Below are positions 8,212 through 16,166 of a DNA stretch of 64,000 bases, one piece after another (the stretch's first letter is position 1; every line of letters starts with the position of its first letter). Location: contig NZ_RHNZ01000010.1 in the NCBI RefSeq assembly GCF_003946395.1, forward strand, positions 34,397 through 98,396. The letters run 5' to 3'. The stretch is from Levilactobacillus fuyuanensis. GTDB lineage: Bacteria > Bacillota > Bacilli > Lactobacillales > Lactobacillaceae. A program made the translations under genes and the position numbers. Under the pieces are notes generated by a model that was not told the origin of the DNA, did not search any database, and worked only from the letters and a program-made list of their open reading frames with translations.

Positions 8212-9219
8212 ATGGAATACGGCAAGTTTGGCAATACGGGATTAGATGTGTCGCGCCTGTGTCTGGGCACGATGGGCTTTGGCAATGCGTCAACGGGGAT
8301 GTTTCCGTGGGCCGTTGACGAGGAAAAGAGTGAACAGGTCATCAAGCAAGCGCTCGACCTAGGCATCAACTTCTTCGACACCGCGAATATTTATTCGCAC
8401 GGTGACAGCGAGCGCTTCGTGGGTCGGGCACTGAAGAAGTTGGCGAACCGGGATGAAATCGTCCTGGCAACCAAGGTCTTCTTCACGCCGGAAAAGGCAC
8501 CTAACGTGGCCGGACTCTCGCGCAAGGCCATCTTTTCACAGATCGACCAGAGCCTGAAGCGTCTGCAGACGGACTACGTGGACCTGTACGTGATTCACCG
8601 GTGGGACTACAACACGCCGATCGAAGAGACCATGGAAGCCTTAAACGACGTGGTCAAGTCCGGGAAGGTCCGCTACATTGGGGCCTCGGCGATGTTTGCC
8701 TGGCAATTTGAAAAGGCCCAAGCGGTCGCGGAACAGCACGGCTGGACCAAGTTCGTGTCGATGCAGAATCATCTGAACCTGCTCTATCGTGAGGAGGAAC
8801 GGGAAATGCTGCCGCTGTGTGCGGACCAGGGGATTGCGGTGACGCCGTATAGTCCACTGGCATCCGGGCGGCTGACGCGGGACTGGTCTGGTGAGACCAA
8901 GCGCTATGCGACCGATAAAGTGGCGCGGTCCAAGTATGATGACAGTAAGCAACTGGATCTGCCAATTATTCAGCGGGTCGGTGAGATGGCCAAGAAGTAC
9001 GGCGTCGAACGGGTTCAGATTGCGCTGGCCTGGTTGTTGCAGAAGCCAACGGTGACGGCACCCATCATCGGTGCCACCAAGTCATCGCATTTAACCGGTG
9101 CGGTCAAGGCGTTGGACGTTCACCTGAGCGCGGATGACGTGGCCTACTTGGAAGCTCCGTACCTGCCGCATGAACTGGTCGGGCCATTGACGGCTGATGA
9201 AACGGATTATCAACGTTAA
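8212..9219 (+). CDS. Aldo/keto reductase
   Basis: A 335-residue AKR with the full tetrad: Asp56 and Tyr61 in FFDTANIYSHG, Lys88 in LATKVFF, His129 in LYVIHRWD. The N-terminus MEYGKFGNTGLDVSRLCLGT and the C-terminal APIIGATKSSHL are typical of the Tas/YajO-like group of reductases. The start is ATG 8212 after GAAAG; the longer upstream frame has no ribosome site. It is the last gene of the run, followed 15 bases later by a strong terminator. It differs clearly from the AKR at 4267, so this is not a recent tandem copy. Confidence 0.92.
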   Translation: MEYGKFGNTGLDVSRLCLGTMGFGNASTGMFPWAVDEEKSEQVIKQALDLGINFFDTANIYSHGDSERFVGRALKKLANRDEIVLATKVFFTPEKAPNVAGLSRKAIFSQIDQSLKRLQTDYVDLYVIHRWDYNTPIEETMEALNDVVKSGKVRYIGASAMFAWQFEKAQAVAEQHGWTKFVSMQNHLNLLYREEEREMLPLCADQGIAVTPYSPLASGRLTRDWSGETKRYATDKVARSKYDDSKQLDLPIIQRVGEMAKKYGVERVQIALAWLLQKPTVTAPIIGATKSSHLTGAVKALDVHLSADDVAYLEAPYLPHELVGPLTADETDYQR

Positions 9220-9233
9220 CTAGATGAGATGCG

Positions 9234-9275
9234 AAAAGCGGTGTCACCCCCAGATAGGAGCGACACCGCTTTTTT
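9234..9275 (+). terminator. Terminator of the redox operon
   Basis: AAAAGCGGTGTC pairs with GACACCGCTTTT, followed by more T. The A run on the other side means it may also serve the reverse-strand gene at 9297. Confidence 0.92.
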
Positions 9276-9296
9276 GATCCATAGCATAAGTCACGC

Positions 9297-9977
9297 TTAG
9301 TAACGTTGTGTTGGTTGGGGATTGTTCCCGCTGAACAAGGTGATTCTCTGATGGCTGTATTGCTTATTCTCAATGATGTCGATTACGCCCTTGGCGAAAT
9401 CGGCGTAGGAAATATAGTCTTGCTTGCCGTCATTGGGATTTTGGGAGCGAGCGGGCTTGAATTCTTCACCCGCGACCCGGTAGCTGCCCGTACGTTTGCC
9501 GTCGGGGTCGAAGTTGTAAGTGGGCGTGACGTAAGTCCAGTTCACATCATCGGTGCCACGGAGAACCTTTAATCCCTCGGCGTGAGCGGAACCGAGATCC
9601 TGCATGTAGTCAGGATAATACAGGGGGAGTTCTTGCAGCGTGTGGGTATGGGCGGCGTTGATATACAGCGTATTGGCGCCACCGACCTTCAGATAATGAA
9701 TGGCCGTCCCCTTGATCAGGGCAATCATGTGTAGAGGCCCCGTGTAGTGGATGGCTTCGGTGGCGGGGGTCCAGGCACCAACAGCGTCGACAATGGCGTC
9801 AACATCGGCAATATCTTGCGGCGTCAGTTTCAGCATATCCTTGATGATCACGTTAGGCCGCGTTGCCCCGGCGTGTTGTTGGTGCGCAACGCCCACGACG
9901 TCATGTCCGCGGGCCTGAGCCTCCGCCATAATCAGACGGCCGAGATGACCATACGCACCAATCACCATGATTTTCAT
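9297..9977 (-). CDS. NAD(P)-binding epimerase/reductase-like protein
   Basis: A 226-residue Rossmann-fold protein beginning MKIMVIGAYGHLGRLI, with GxxGxxG at residues 7-13. VDAIVDAVGAWTP and WTYVTPTYNFDPDG follow, and SYADFAKGVIDIIE near the end is typical of NmrA/YwnB-like oxidoreductases. It differs from the 5264/9996 pair in having a longer C-terminus. It is the last gene of a reverse-strand group with the next two genes (18-base gap). The function is probably NAD(P)H-dependent reduction or sensing. Confidence 0.87.
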   Translation of the reverse strand: MKIMVIGAYGHLGRLIMAEAQARGHDVVGVAHQQHAGATRPNVIIKDMLKLTPQDIADVDAIVDAVGAWTPATEAIHYTGPLHMIALIKGTAIHYLKVGGANTLYINAAHTHTLQELPLYYPDYMQDLGSAHAEGLKVLRGTDDVNWTYVTPTYNFDPDGKRTGSYRVAGEEFKPARSQNPNDGKQDYISYADFAKGVIDIIENKQYSHQRITLFSGNNPQPTQRY

Positions 9978-9995
9978 AGTCAGACTTCCTTTCGA

Positions 9996-10643
9996 TTAGT
10001 AAAAACTTGGCTTGGCGCCCTCAGTGTGCGGTTCGCTGATACCGATGGATTGCTTGATGGCTTGGCTGTCATCGAGAATGAGGGTACCGATGTAGGCGGC
10101 GACACTCTTTCTGGAGACTTCAGTGCCCTTAAAGGTTTGGCCCTTCTGAGTTAACTCATAGTTGATGGTCTCTTTGTCGGAGAACCAGGCCGGCCGAATA
10201 ATGGTGTAAGCGAGTGAGCTACTCTCCACAACCTTGGCACCAGCGGCGTAGGCGTCCAGGGTACTACCGAGCATTTGTTGGTTCCACTTCCCGTATTTCC
10301 CGGGAACCTCGCCGTAGATGCCGTTCGCGGAGATCCAGATCAGGCGATTGACTTTGGCGGCCTGCATGGCTTGAACCACGGCTTGACCTTGTTGTTTCAA
10401 ATTAGCGCCGTAAAGGTTAGCGTAAACGAGGTCCTGACCACGCATGGCTTGGGTCAGCGTCGCGGTATCCTTAATGACGTCGGCGACGACCACTGTCACC
10501 CGGCTGTCGTTTCTGATGGCAGCTGTGAGACGTTCGGGGTGGCGCACCAACAGGGTCATTTGAACCTGGGAATCTTCAATGAGGTTTTCTTCGACCAGCG
10601 TAGCGATGGAACCGGAAGCACCTAAAATTAAAACTTTTTTCAT
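9996..10643 (-). CDS. NAD(P)H-binding (NmrA/SDR-like) oxidoreductase
   Basis: A 215-residue homologue of the protein at 5264. VLILGASGSIATLV carries the nucleotide motif, RLIWISANGIYGEVPGKYG matches the central block, and the C-terminus EPHTEGAKPSFY matches the GTDGDQPSWV end. The start follows AGGAGG. With the scar at 505 there were at least three members of this family within 11 kb. It is transcribed with the YdcZ-like transporter upstream (13-base gap) and with the gene at 9297. The substrate is unknown. Confidence 0.88.
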   Translation of the reverse strand: MKKVLILGASGSIATLVEENLIEDSQVQMTLLVRHPERLTAAIRNDSRVTVVVADVIKDTATLTQAMRGQDLVYANLYGANLKQQGQAVVQAMQAAKVNRLIWISANGIYGEVPGKYGKWNQQMLGSTLDAYAAGAKVVESSSLAYTIIRPAWFSDKETINYELTQKGQTFKGTEVSRKSVAAYIGTLILDDSQAIKQSIGISEPHTEGAKPSFY

Positions 10644-10656
10644 AATAAATATCCTC

Positions 10657-11616
10657 CTAGAATGAGATGAATTTAACGACTAAGACACCGAGAAATAGAA
10701 CGCAGAGACCGATGATTTTGGAGCGGGTGATTTGGGTTTTGGGAGAGGCAAACAGGCCAAAGTTTTCGACTAGGGCGCTAAAGAACAATTGACCAAAGAG
10801 TGCCAGAACAACCACTTGACCCGTGCCAATCAGAGGAACGAGCCAGGAGCTGCAGAGCACGTACAGCGCGCCGATGATGCCGCCAATCCAGATCCACCAG
10901 TAGTGGCGGCCCTGTTTGACGGCCAGCCGGAGATTGGTGAATTTTGTAGAAACGGCTAGGTTAACGATCAGCAGGCAGAGAACCCCGATGGAAAAGGAAA
11001 CGAAGGCGGCATGAATCGGTGAACGGAGAACCGTGCCAAGATAGCCGTTGACCGCGGTCTGAATGGCCATTAACATGCCGGCGACAATCGCAAATACTTG
11101 ATACAAAATGAGGGAGTCGTGGGCGATGGGCAGTTGCGCATCCTTACCATCTTTGCGGATGGCGTCCTGCGCATCCAAAATGCCCAGGGACAGCACGACA
11201 CCAGCTATGATGAGACCTAATCCTAGAATCTTGGCCAGGGTGAGTGGGCTGCTCGGAGATTTGAACAGGCCAAATTGATCAATGATGACGCTCATCACGA
11301 TTTGTCCCATGATGGGGAGCACGGTCGTCTGAAGGCTGCCGATCTTTTGAAACAAGACGACGTTGCCAGTCAGCGCGATTGCCCCAAAGAGACCGCCGAG
11401 CCAAAGCCAACCCGGATTGTGGGTGAAGACGGTGCTACTGATCATTAGCGATTGGTGGGTAAAGAGACTGAGTAATAATAGGAATAGCCAGGCCATCAGG
11501 AAAGAAAAGCCGGATGAAAGGTAGGATGAAAAAGTAAAGCTTCTCAATTTTGAATTGACAGCGGTTTGCATCGCTAAGCCTGCGCCCATGGCGACAGGAA
11601 AGAGTAAGAGTAGCAC
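10657..11616 (-). CDS. DMT-superfamily transporter, YdcZ/DUF606 type, duplicated form
   Basis: An integral membrane protein of about 319 residues built from two similar halves. Each half carries the DUF606 pattern of paired aromatic/glycine helices (AMQTAVNSKLRSFTFSSYLS and AIQTAVNGYLGTVLRSPIHA). About ten membrane helices are visible. Fused DUF606 pairs are annotated as small-molecule exporters of unknown specificity. GTG 11616 is preferred as start because AGGAAG lies seven bases upstream, giving MLLLLLFPVAMG; a TTG at 11649 has no ribosome site. It is the first gene of the reverse-strand group. Confidence 0.86.
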   Translation of the reverse strand: MLLLLFPVAMGAGLAMQTAVNSKLRSFTFSSYLSSGFSFLMAWLFLLLLSLFTHQSLMISSTVFTHNPGWLWLGGLFGAIALTGNVVLFQKIGSLQTTVLPIMGQIVMSVIIDQFGLFKSPSSPLTLAKILGLGLIIAGVVLSLGILDAQDAIRKDGKDAQLPIAHDSLILYQVFAIVAGMLMAIQTAVNGYLGTVLRSPIHAAFVSFSIGVLCLLIVNLAVSTKFTNLRLAVKQGRHYWWIWIGGIIGALYVLCSSWLVPLIGTGQVVVLALFGQLFFSALVENFGLFASPKTQITRSKIIGLCVLFLGVLVVKFISF

Positions 11617-11685
11617 GAGATCACTTCCTAAATGGTTAATTGCGGTCAAGGTAACGGGATGCTTGAATGGCGCGGCGTCAGTTAA

Positions 11686-12063
11686 TTAATCGGATTTTTC
11701 GATAGCTGGGATGACTGGTGGACATTGGTCGAGTAAACGCCAACTGTTGCAATCTTGCACGAACGTGAGCCGCTGTTGGTCCGTCCGTGCAGCGTTTCCC
11801 TGAATCTGCCACTTGACCTGAACTTGCAAAGTCCCTCGGGGCATCGTGAGCTGTGGCGCATCGGGAGTAGAGCATGCTTGGTAACGGAGTGTCTCGTTTT
11901 GAATGGCATCGATCCAGTCGTATTTGGTGTAGGTACGGCCGTTGATGAGGTGGAGTTCTGCGGTAGTCGCCAGTAGACGGTCCAGTTGGCAAATGTCTTG
12001 GGTTGTTAATGCAGTAACCAGTTGTTGGTAACAGTCGATCAGTGCGAGTTGGTTAGTGTCCAA
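11686..12063 (-). CDS. NTF2/SnoaL-like small protein
   Basis: About 125 residues with the cone-like alpha+beta NTF2 pattern: helix LIDCYQQLVTALTTQDICQL, the DRLLATTAELHLINGRTY strand, the RGTLQVQVKWQIQG strand and SWRLLDQCPP at the end. This fits DUF4440/SnoaL-like proteins, which include isomerases, hydrolases and proteins without enzymatic activity. TTG 12063 is proposed as start because AAAGGAG is ten bases before it; the frame also has an ATG at 12114 without a ribosome site. It sits 69 bases before the transporter gene on the same strand. The function is unknown. Confidence 0.65.
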   Translation of the reverse strand: MDTNQLALIDCYQQLVTALTTQDICQLDRLLATTAELHLINGRTYTKYDWIDAIQNETLRYQACSTPDAPQLTMPRGTLQVQVKWQIQGNAARTDQQRLTFVQDCNSWRLLDQCPPVIPAIEKSD

Positions 12064-12197
12064 TAGAATCCCGCTCCTTTCTTTCGTAGCATCTGGGGAA
12101 ATATGGTAGTCCATTCTTGACGTTTCTTATCATAACCGGAATTGTAGCGCCAACCAATATGGCTTTACGATGGGAATCATCGGAAAAACCGATGGAT

Positions 12198-12233
12198 AAA
12201 AAAAGACCCGCATTTGGTGGGCCCTTCACGGGT
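12198..12233 (-). terminator. Terminator of the LysR gene at 12267
   Basis: On the reverse strand ACCCG and CGGGT enclose an inner GGGCCC palindrome and are followed by CTTTTTTT. Confidence 0.7.
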
Positions 12234-12266
12234 GAAATCAGGTTAATCTCGTGTGGCTAGTGGCGA

Positions 12267-13160
12267 TTATTCCTCGGTAAATTGGTCCTTTAAGATCTGG
12301 GCGAACGTTTCGACGTAGAAGCCGGAATTGTTCTTTTTCCAGTAAGCGTAGTAATGCTGCGTGAGATCGCGGCCGTGGTCAACGAGCTTTAGGACGCGGT
12401 TAATCGTGGGATCAATTTGGCTAGCGGTGCGGCTATTGACGACGACGTAGCCTTGACCGGCAGAGGCTAACATTTGAGCCTCGCCAAAGCTGGCGGCAAT
12501 CTGAAAGGGACTTTGAATTCCCAGGACATCGCGATAGTAGCGTTGTTCAGACGCATATTCATCGGCCCCAACGATGAGAATGCAGGGGAGATCGACGAGG
12601 TCAGTGGTGTCGATGCTGATGGTTTTAGTCGCCGCTACTTTGTCGGCGAGGACCACCATGTAATCGGCAGAGGTCAAGAATTCATTTTCGAAGTCCGGTG
12701 AGAATTCGTAACGGTGATCGGAGAAGTTCAGGTCGATCTTGTCGGCCCGAATCAGAGAAAAAAGTTCGTGATAGGAATCGCTGTGGATTTGAACGCGAAC
12801 CTGGGGATAGGCGTGAGAGAATTGCGAAACGGCTTGTAAGAATTCTCGTGATCCGAATTTTCTTAAATACCCCAAGTGGAGGGTGTAGGTTTCCTGAGTC
12901 TGCTGGGCGATTGCCTGGGTTTCGTCAACCAACTTGGTAACTTGTTCCAAGACCACCTGGCTGTGTTGATAGAAGTATTCGCCAGCGGGGGTTAATTCAA
13001 AGCTGCGGCCTTTGCGCTGAACTAAGGTTACACCGAGATGTTCCGAAAGCTCCTTGATACGTTGGGACAGCGATGATTGTGACATGTGACATTCTTCCGC
13101 TGCTTTGGTGTAGCTGTGATTCTTGACGACCGCGATAAAACATTGCATTTGTCGAAACAT
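12267..13160 (-). CDS. LysR-family transcriptional regulator
   Basis: A 297-residue LysR protein. The helix-turn-helix (HSYTKAAEECHMSQSSLSQR) occupies residues 15-40 and is followed by the effector domain (YTLHLGYLRKFGSREFLQAV onward). The start follows AAGGAGC. It is on the same strand as the redox/transporter group but has its own terminator, so it is probably a separate unit. It is a plausible regulator of the NAD(P)-binding genes. The ligand is unknown. Confidence 0.92.
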   Translation of the reverse strand: MFRQMQCFIAVVKNHSYTKAAEECHMSQSSLSQRIKELSEHLGVTLVQRKGRSFELTPAGEYFYQHSQVVLEQVTKLVDETQAIAQQTQETYTLHLGYLRKFGSREFLQAVSQFSHAYPQVRVQIHSDSYHELFSLIRADKIDLNFSDHRYEFSPDFENEFLTSADYMVVLADKVAATKTISIDTTDLVDLPCILIVGADEYASEQRYYRDVLGIQSPFQIAASFGEAQMLASAGQGYVVVNSRTASQIDPTINRVLKLVDHGRDLTQHYYAYWKKNNSGFYVETFAQILKDQFTEE

Positions 13161-13280
13161 GATTTTTGCTCCTTAGGTGTCAGCTCTATATCGTATGCGA
13201 GGTGAGTTTCTCTTTAGCATAACTGAATTTTAGGGAAATTGCGAAGGGTTAGGCGATTGAGGAGTTGGCAAGCGGTATTA

Positions 13281-13322
13281 AAAACCGGTAGCACCCAATT
13301 AACGAGTGCTACCGGTTCTTTT
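13281..13322. terminator. Bidirectional terminator
   Basis: AACCGGTAGCAC pairs perfectly with GTGCTACCGGTT, with an A run on one side and TCTTTT on the other. It terminates the L,D-transpeptidase gene (minus strand). Confidence 0.85.
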
Positions 13323-13332
13323 GGCAATTAGA

Positions 13333-13896
13333 TTAGTGAATAACAACTTTCATGTTGTAAGGCACGTGGCTGTAAATCCAGTGGGCGTCGGCAACCCGTA
13401 ACCGCACACAACCGTGACTGGCCCGTTTGCCTAACTTCTTGGCTTCGCTGACAACGTACTTGCCGTGGGCGTTGACCGGAACGGAGTGGAAGAGGTAGGT
13501 TCCCCAGTATTTGAAGGACGTCCAATAGTTGGCGCCTTCCTTGGAACTGGCGTTATAGAAGTGCGTGCCGCGGTTTTGAATGTGGAACGTTCCGGTAGGG
13601 GTCGGGGATGATTTCTTCCCGGTCGAGCAGATCATGGTGTAGAGCACTTTCTTCTTGCTGGCCATGATGTACACACGCTGCTTGGCGATGGACACCTTGA
13701 TGAAGGCCTTCTTGTGCTTCTTCAGATTAGGATAGGCTTTCTTTTCAGAAGGCTGTTTCCAAGACGGGGTCTTCGCCGTCTTCGTGGTTTTGGCGCTAGC
13801 GGTGGCCATCTGGGTAGGCGTAGCGATGGCAGTAATGCCAACGGTTAAGCCCAATATGGCAAATAGGCCGGCGATGAATACTTTTGTTTTACGCAT
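13333..13896 (-). CDS. L,D-transpeptidase (YkuD domain)
   Basis: A 187-residue secreted enzyme. Residues 1-35 are a signal peptide or anchor (MRKTKVFIAGLFAILGL onward), then a basic linker, then the YkuD domain from about residue 64. The active site is visible as HSVP (His137) and SHGCVRL, with catalytic Cys163. The family forms 3-3 cross-links in peptidoglycan or attaches proteins to it. ATG 13896 is the start, as AAGGAGGA lies five bases upstream; the longer frame has none. It is a single gene with a strong terminator. Confidence 0.93.
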   Translation of the reverse strand: MRKTKVFIAGLFAILGLTVGITAIATPTQMATASAKTTKTAKTPSWKQPSEKKAYPNLKKHKKAFIKVSIAKQRVYIMASKKKVLYTMICSTGKKSSPTPTGTFHIQNRGTHFYNASSKEGANYWTSFKYWGTYLFHSVPVNAHGKYVVSEAKKLGKRASHGCVRLRVADAHWIYSHVPYNMKVVIH

Positions 13897-13953
13897 GGAA
13901 CTCCTCCTTGTAGAATACATTGTTAATTCTATAAGGGTGGAGATGGACTGTTA

Positions 13954-14088
13954 ATGCATGGAACGAATGACATTAAAAACTATTTGGAAGCTTATTATCT
14001 GATCGGGTGCGGAGCCTCGCATTTTAATGGTGGCAATGCTTGCAAGATTATCAATGTTGTACGTGAGGTCGTAAAAGCAACTAAATAA
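13954..14088 (+). CDS. Possible short CDS (44 residues), uncertain
   Basis: The frame reads MHGTNDIKNYLEAYYLIGC, then a glycine-rich segment HFNGGNACK, and ends VVREVVKATK. Base composition looks like coding sequence and two cysteines are present. The frame is open a few codons further upstream to FYKGGDGLL, so it could equally be the tail of a decayed gene. GGAG lies about 12 bases before the ATG, which is long. It lies between the L,D-transpeptidase and the right end of the TnpB element. I do not recognise it. Confidence 0.25.
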   Translation: MHGTNDIKNYLEAYYLIGCGASHFNGGNACKIINVVREVVKATK

Positions 14089-14184
14089 TTCCACTCAAGA
14101 AGCGTATAATTTTAGAGAGAAATGCTTAAATACAGATGAATCTTTCACGTTAAAGGTGGTCAATACAAGTCATGGTCCTATCAG

Positions 14185-14322
14185 TCAATTGCCCCTGAAT
14201 GAATTCAGAGGCTTGTCGCTCACGCGTCTTACGACACAGTAGTCCAACATGTCTATTTGACACTCCTACTCGTAATGGCAACATCATCGGGTAATTGACG
14301 GCTACCCGTTTAACTGCCAGGT
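14185..14322 (-). ncRNA. Predicted right end of the TnpB element, likely omega-RNA tail
   Basis: Downstream of the tnpB stop on the reverse strand is a 138-base non-coding stretch ending in a 9-bp near-perfect hairpin at 14192-14211 (CCTCTGAAT / ATTCAGGGG). IS200/IS605-family right ends have such a subterminal hairpin. In TnpB systems the guide RNA covers the end of the gene and this region, with the guide taken from the flanking DNA. The exact element boundary, and so the guide, cannot be fixed from one copy. Confidence 0.5.
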
Positions 14323-15543
14323 TTACCCAGCGGTTGTTAGCTTCTTAATTTTTGGGTGCTTAACACCATTCAACCAATCTTGTCCAAGCATCTTAATATT
14401 CATGGCCCCTAACCGGTCATCGTTACAACGATACTGACATTGTTGACACCAATATTCATGCGCATCGTGATGCCGATTAGTTTTCTCTATTAAGCCACAC
14501 TTGGGACAGCGCTGTGAGGTAAAAGCCGGACTGACTTTCACAACAGCACTTTGAATAGCCTGAGCTTTATACGTTAGGAAAGATTCTAGCTGGAAGAAAG
14601 ACCAGGAACGATGACTGCTTCGTAAAGACTTAGGCAGGTCATCGGTGTTGAATGTCACATTGGTTAAGTCTTCCAGAATGAAGAGCGTATGCGAACCATA
14701 TGCCGTAACGAGTGTCTTAGCTAGCCGATGATTCACATCGGTCATCCAGCGGTTCTCTCGTTGAGCCAGCTGTTTCAGCTTCTTATTGGCAGACCTGGTG
14801 CCCTTACTTTGTAGTTGTCGCCGGATTTCTAGGAATTTTTTCCGCCTACGTAAGATCTTTTGACCGTTAAAGAATAGCGTCTTCCCCTTACTATCAAAGG
14901 CAGTTGCTAGGAAGCGTAACCCGCGGTCAATACCTACAATTTGAGGATTATCGTTAGCATCGAAATTCCTAACTTCTTTCGTGATGCCAATATGCAGAAA
15001 CCACTTGTCCCGGTTACGGACCAACTTAGCGGTACCTAGTTTCCAATCGTCAGTAAAGTATTTCTCGAATCCCTTTTTGGTAAAGCCTAGCTTAGTCCGC
15101 TTACCGAGAGTAGTCATAGAAATCTGTCGCATTCTGTCTACAAAAGAATAGTTACTCTGACGAACCAAGTCTGCTTGTGGTCGCCGAAATTGAATGGGCT
15201 TCACTAACCAGGTCAAGTCTCTAGGAATTTGAACCCATTTGTTTTCTTCGTTCTTGCAGCGGTAAGGATGTTGTTTCATTTGTTCTCGAACGGTTTTATA
15301 GCGAGCCACAACCGTCCGAAAAACAGATTGAATCATTTGACTATTGAGTTCTGATCCCTGTCTAAATATTTTGTACAGATGATGATTGATTTTTAACCAG
15401 CTTAACTGAAACTCATGGTCAAAGATCCATTGACTAACAATGTTAGCTAATCGTTGGTATTCCTTGCTCATCGCTAGAAATTGTTCTGCCTGATCTGTGT
15501 CCGGATAGAGTCTCATCTTGATTGTTCGCCCTAATTTAACCAA
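14323..15543 (-). CDS. tnpB: TnpB, RNA-guided endonuclease of an IS200/IS605-family element
   Basis: A 406-residue TnpB with the complete RuvC set: Asp206 in VGIDRGLRF, Glu291 in ILEDLTN, Asp376 in NDDRLGAMNI. A four-cysteine zinc finger (C346, C349, C366, C369; CPKCG and CQQCQ) lies between the last two. The N-terminal helical region is full length. TTG with GGGGAGG upstream is the likely start. No tnpA transposase is present on either side, so the element can move only with help. TnpB uses an RNA from its own right end to cut DNA and retain the element. All catalytic residues are present, so it is probably active. Confidence 0.93.
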   Translation of the reverse strand: MVKLGRTIKMRLYPDTDQAEQFLAMSKEYQRLANIVSQWIFDHEFQLSWLKINHHLYKIFRQGSELNSQMIQSVFRTVVARYKTVREQMKQHPYRCKNEENKWVQIPRDLTWLVKPIQFRRPQADLVRQSNYSFVDRMRQISMTTLGKRTKLGFTKKGFEKYFTDDWKLGTAKLVRNRDKWFLHIGITKEVRNFDANDNPQIVGIDRGLRFLATAFDSKGKTLFFNGQKILRRRKKFLEIRRQLQSKGTRSANKKLKQLAQRENRWMTDVNHRLAKTLVTAYGSHTLFILEDLTNVTFNTDDLPKSLRSSHRSWSFFQLESFLTYKAQAIQSAVVKVSPAFTSQRCPKCGLIEKTNRHHDAHEYWCQQCQYRCNDDRLGAMNIKMLGQDWLNGVKHPKIKKLTTAG

Positions 15544-15640
15544 CGGATACCTCCCCTGTAAGTTGGGTTAAGTATACCATGTTTAGTCTCTTTTAGGGGA
15601 ACGTATGTTTTGGAAAAGATTATTAAATTTTGGCATTCAT

Positions 15641-15660
15641 CCTGCGATTAAAATCGCAGG
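15641..15660 (+). other. Perfect 8-bp hairpin near the left end of the TnpB element
   Basis: CCTGCGAT-TAAA-ATCGCAGG, followed by TTTTCTG. It lies 98 bases before the tnpB start. It may be the subterminal hairpin of the transposon left end or a weak terminator for read-through from the right; no forward gene precedes it. Confidence 0.45.
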
Positions 15661-15750
15661 TTTTCTGCTTAGTTTTTAATAAAAAATTACTTTCTCATTT
15701 TTCTCAGCCTCTTTTTACCCATAGTCTTTGGACTGAATTTACGGAAATCA

Positions 15751-16047
15751 TTGGAGATTAAGCTCTTAATTACCGTGGTACTACTGATAATGTCAGTAGT
15801 AGTGGTTGCTTATGCCATCAGGCACCCTAAAAGAATGTGGACGGGGGAATATGGTGTCTACGCGGGTGTGGTGCTGGGGGTCATTGGTTGGAGTACGCTG
15901 CTCTTATTTGTGTCAGTGTCAACGCCCCTAACCGGTTGGCTGTACTGGGCTTGGTGGGTGGCAAGCGTACTATGCTGTGGGATTGTGATGGGCTTTGCCG
16001 CGATTGTGCATGACATATTTATCGACCGTCGCGGTGCAAAAAGGTAA
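15751..16047 (+). CDS. Small membrane protein, unknown function
   Basis: 98 residues with three hydrophobic segments, approximately residues 5-23, 35-55 and 62-85, and a basic C-terminus DRRGAKR. A TTG codon opens the frame and the ribosome site is weak (GGAAA). An internal ATG (15790 region) would remove much of the first helix, so the TTG is kept with caution. It is flanked by the TnpB element and a strong terminator. I do not recognise the family. Confidence 0.6.
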   Translation: MEIKLLITVVLLIMSVVVVAYAIRHPKRMWTGEYGVYAGVVLGVIGWSTLLLFVSVSTPLTGWLYWAWWVASVLCCGIVMGFAAIVHDIFIDRRGAKR

Positions 16048-16074
16048 TCGTTACTTTATAATACAGTGAGACGC

Positions 16075-16118
16075 AAAAGCAGGTGCCCCTCCTAATAAGG
16101 AGAAGCACCTGCTTTTTG
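16075..16118. terminator. Terminator between convergent genes
   Basis: AAAAGCAGGTGC pairs with GCACCTGCTTTT around an inner CTCC/GGAG stem. A and T runs on the two sides make it usable from both directions. Confidence 0.9.
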
Positions 16119-16166
16119 AAAGCTATTGAGATGAATGCGTTGTGGCATCCAAAACCACTAGCAAGG

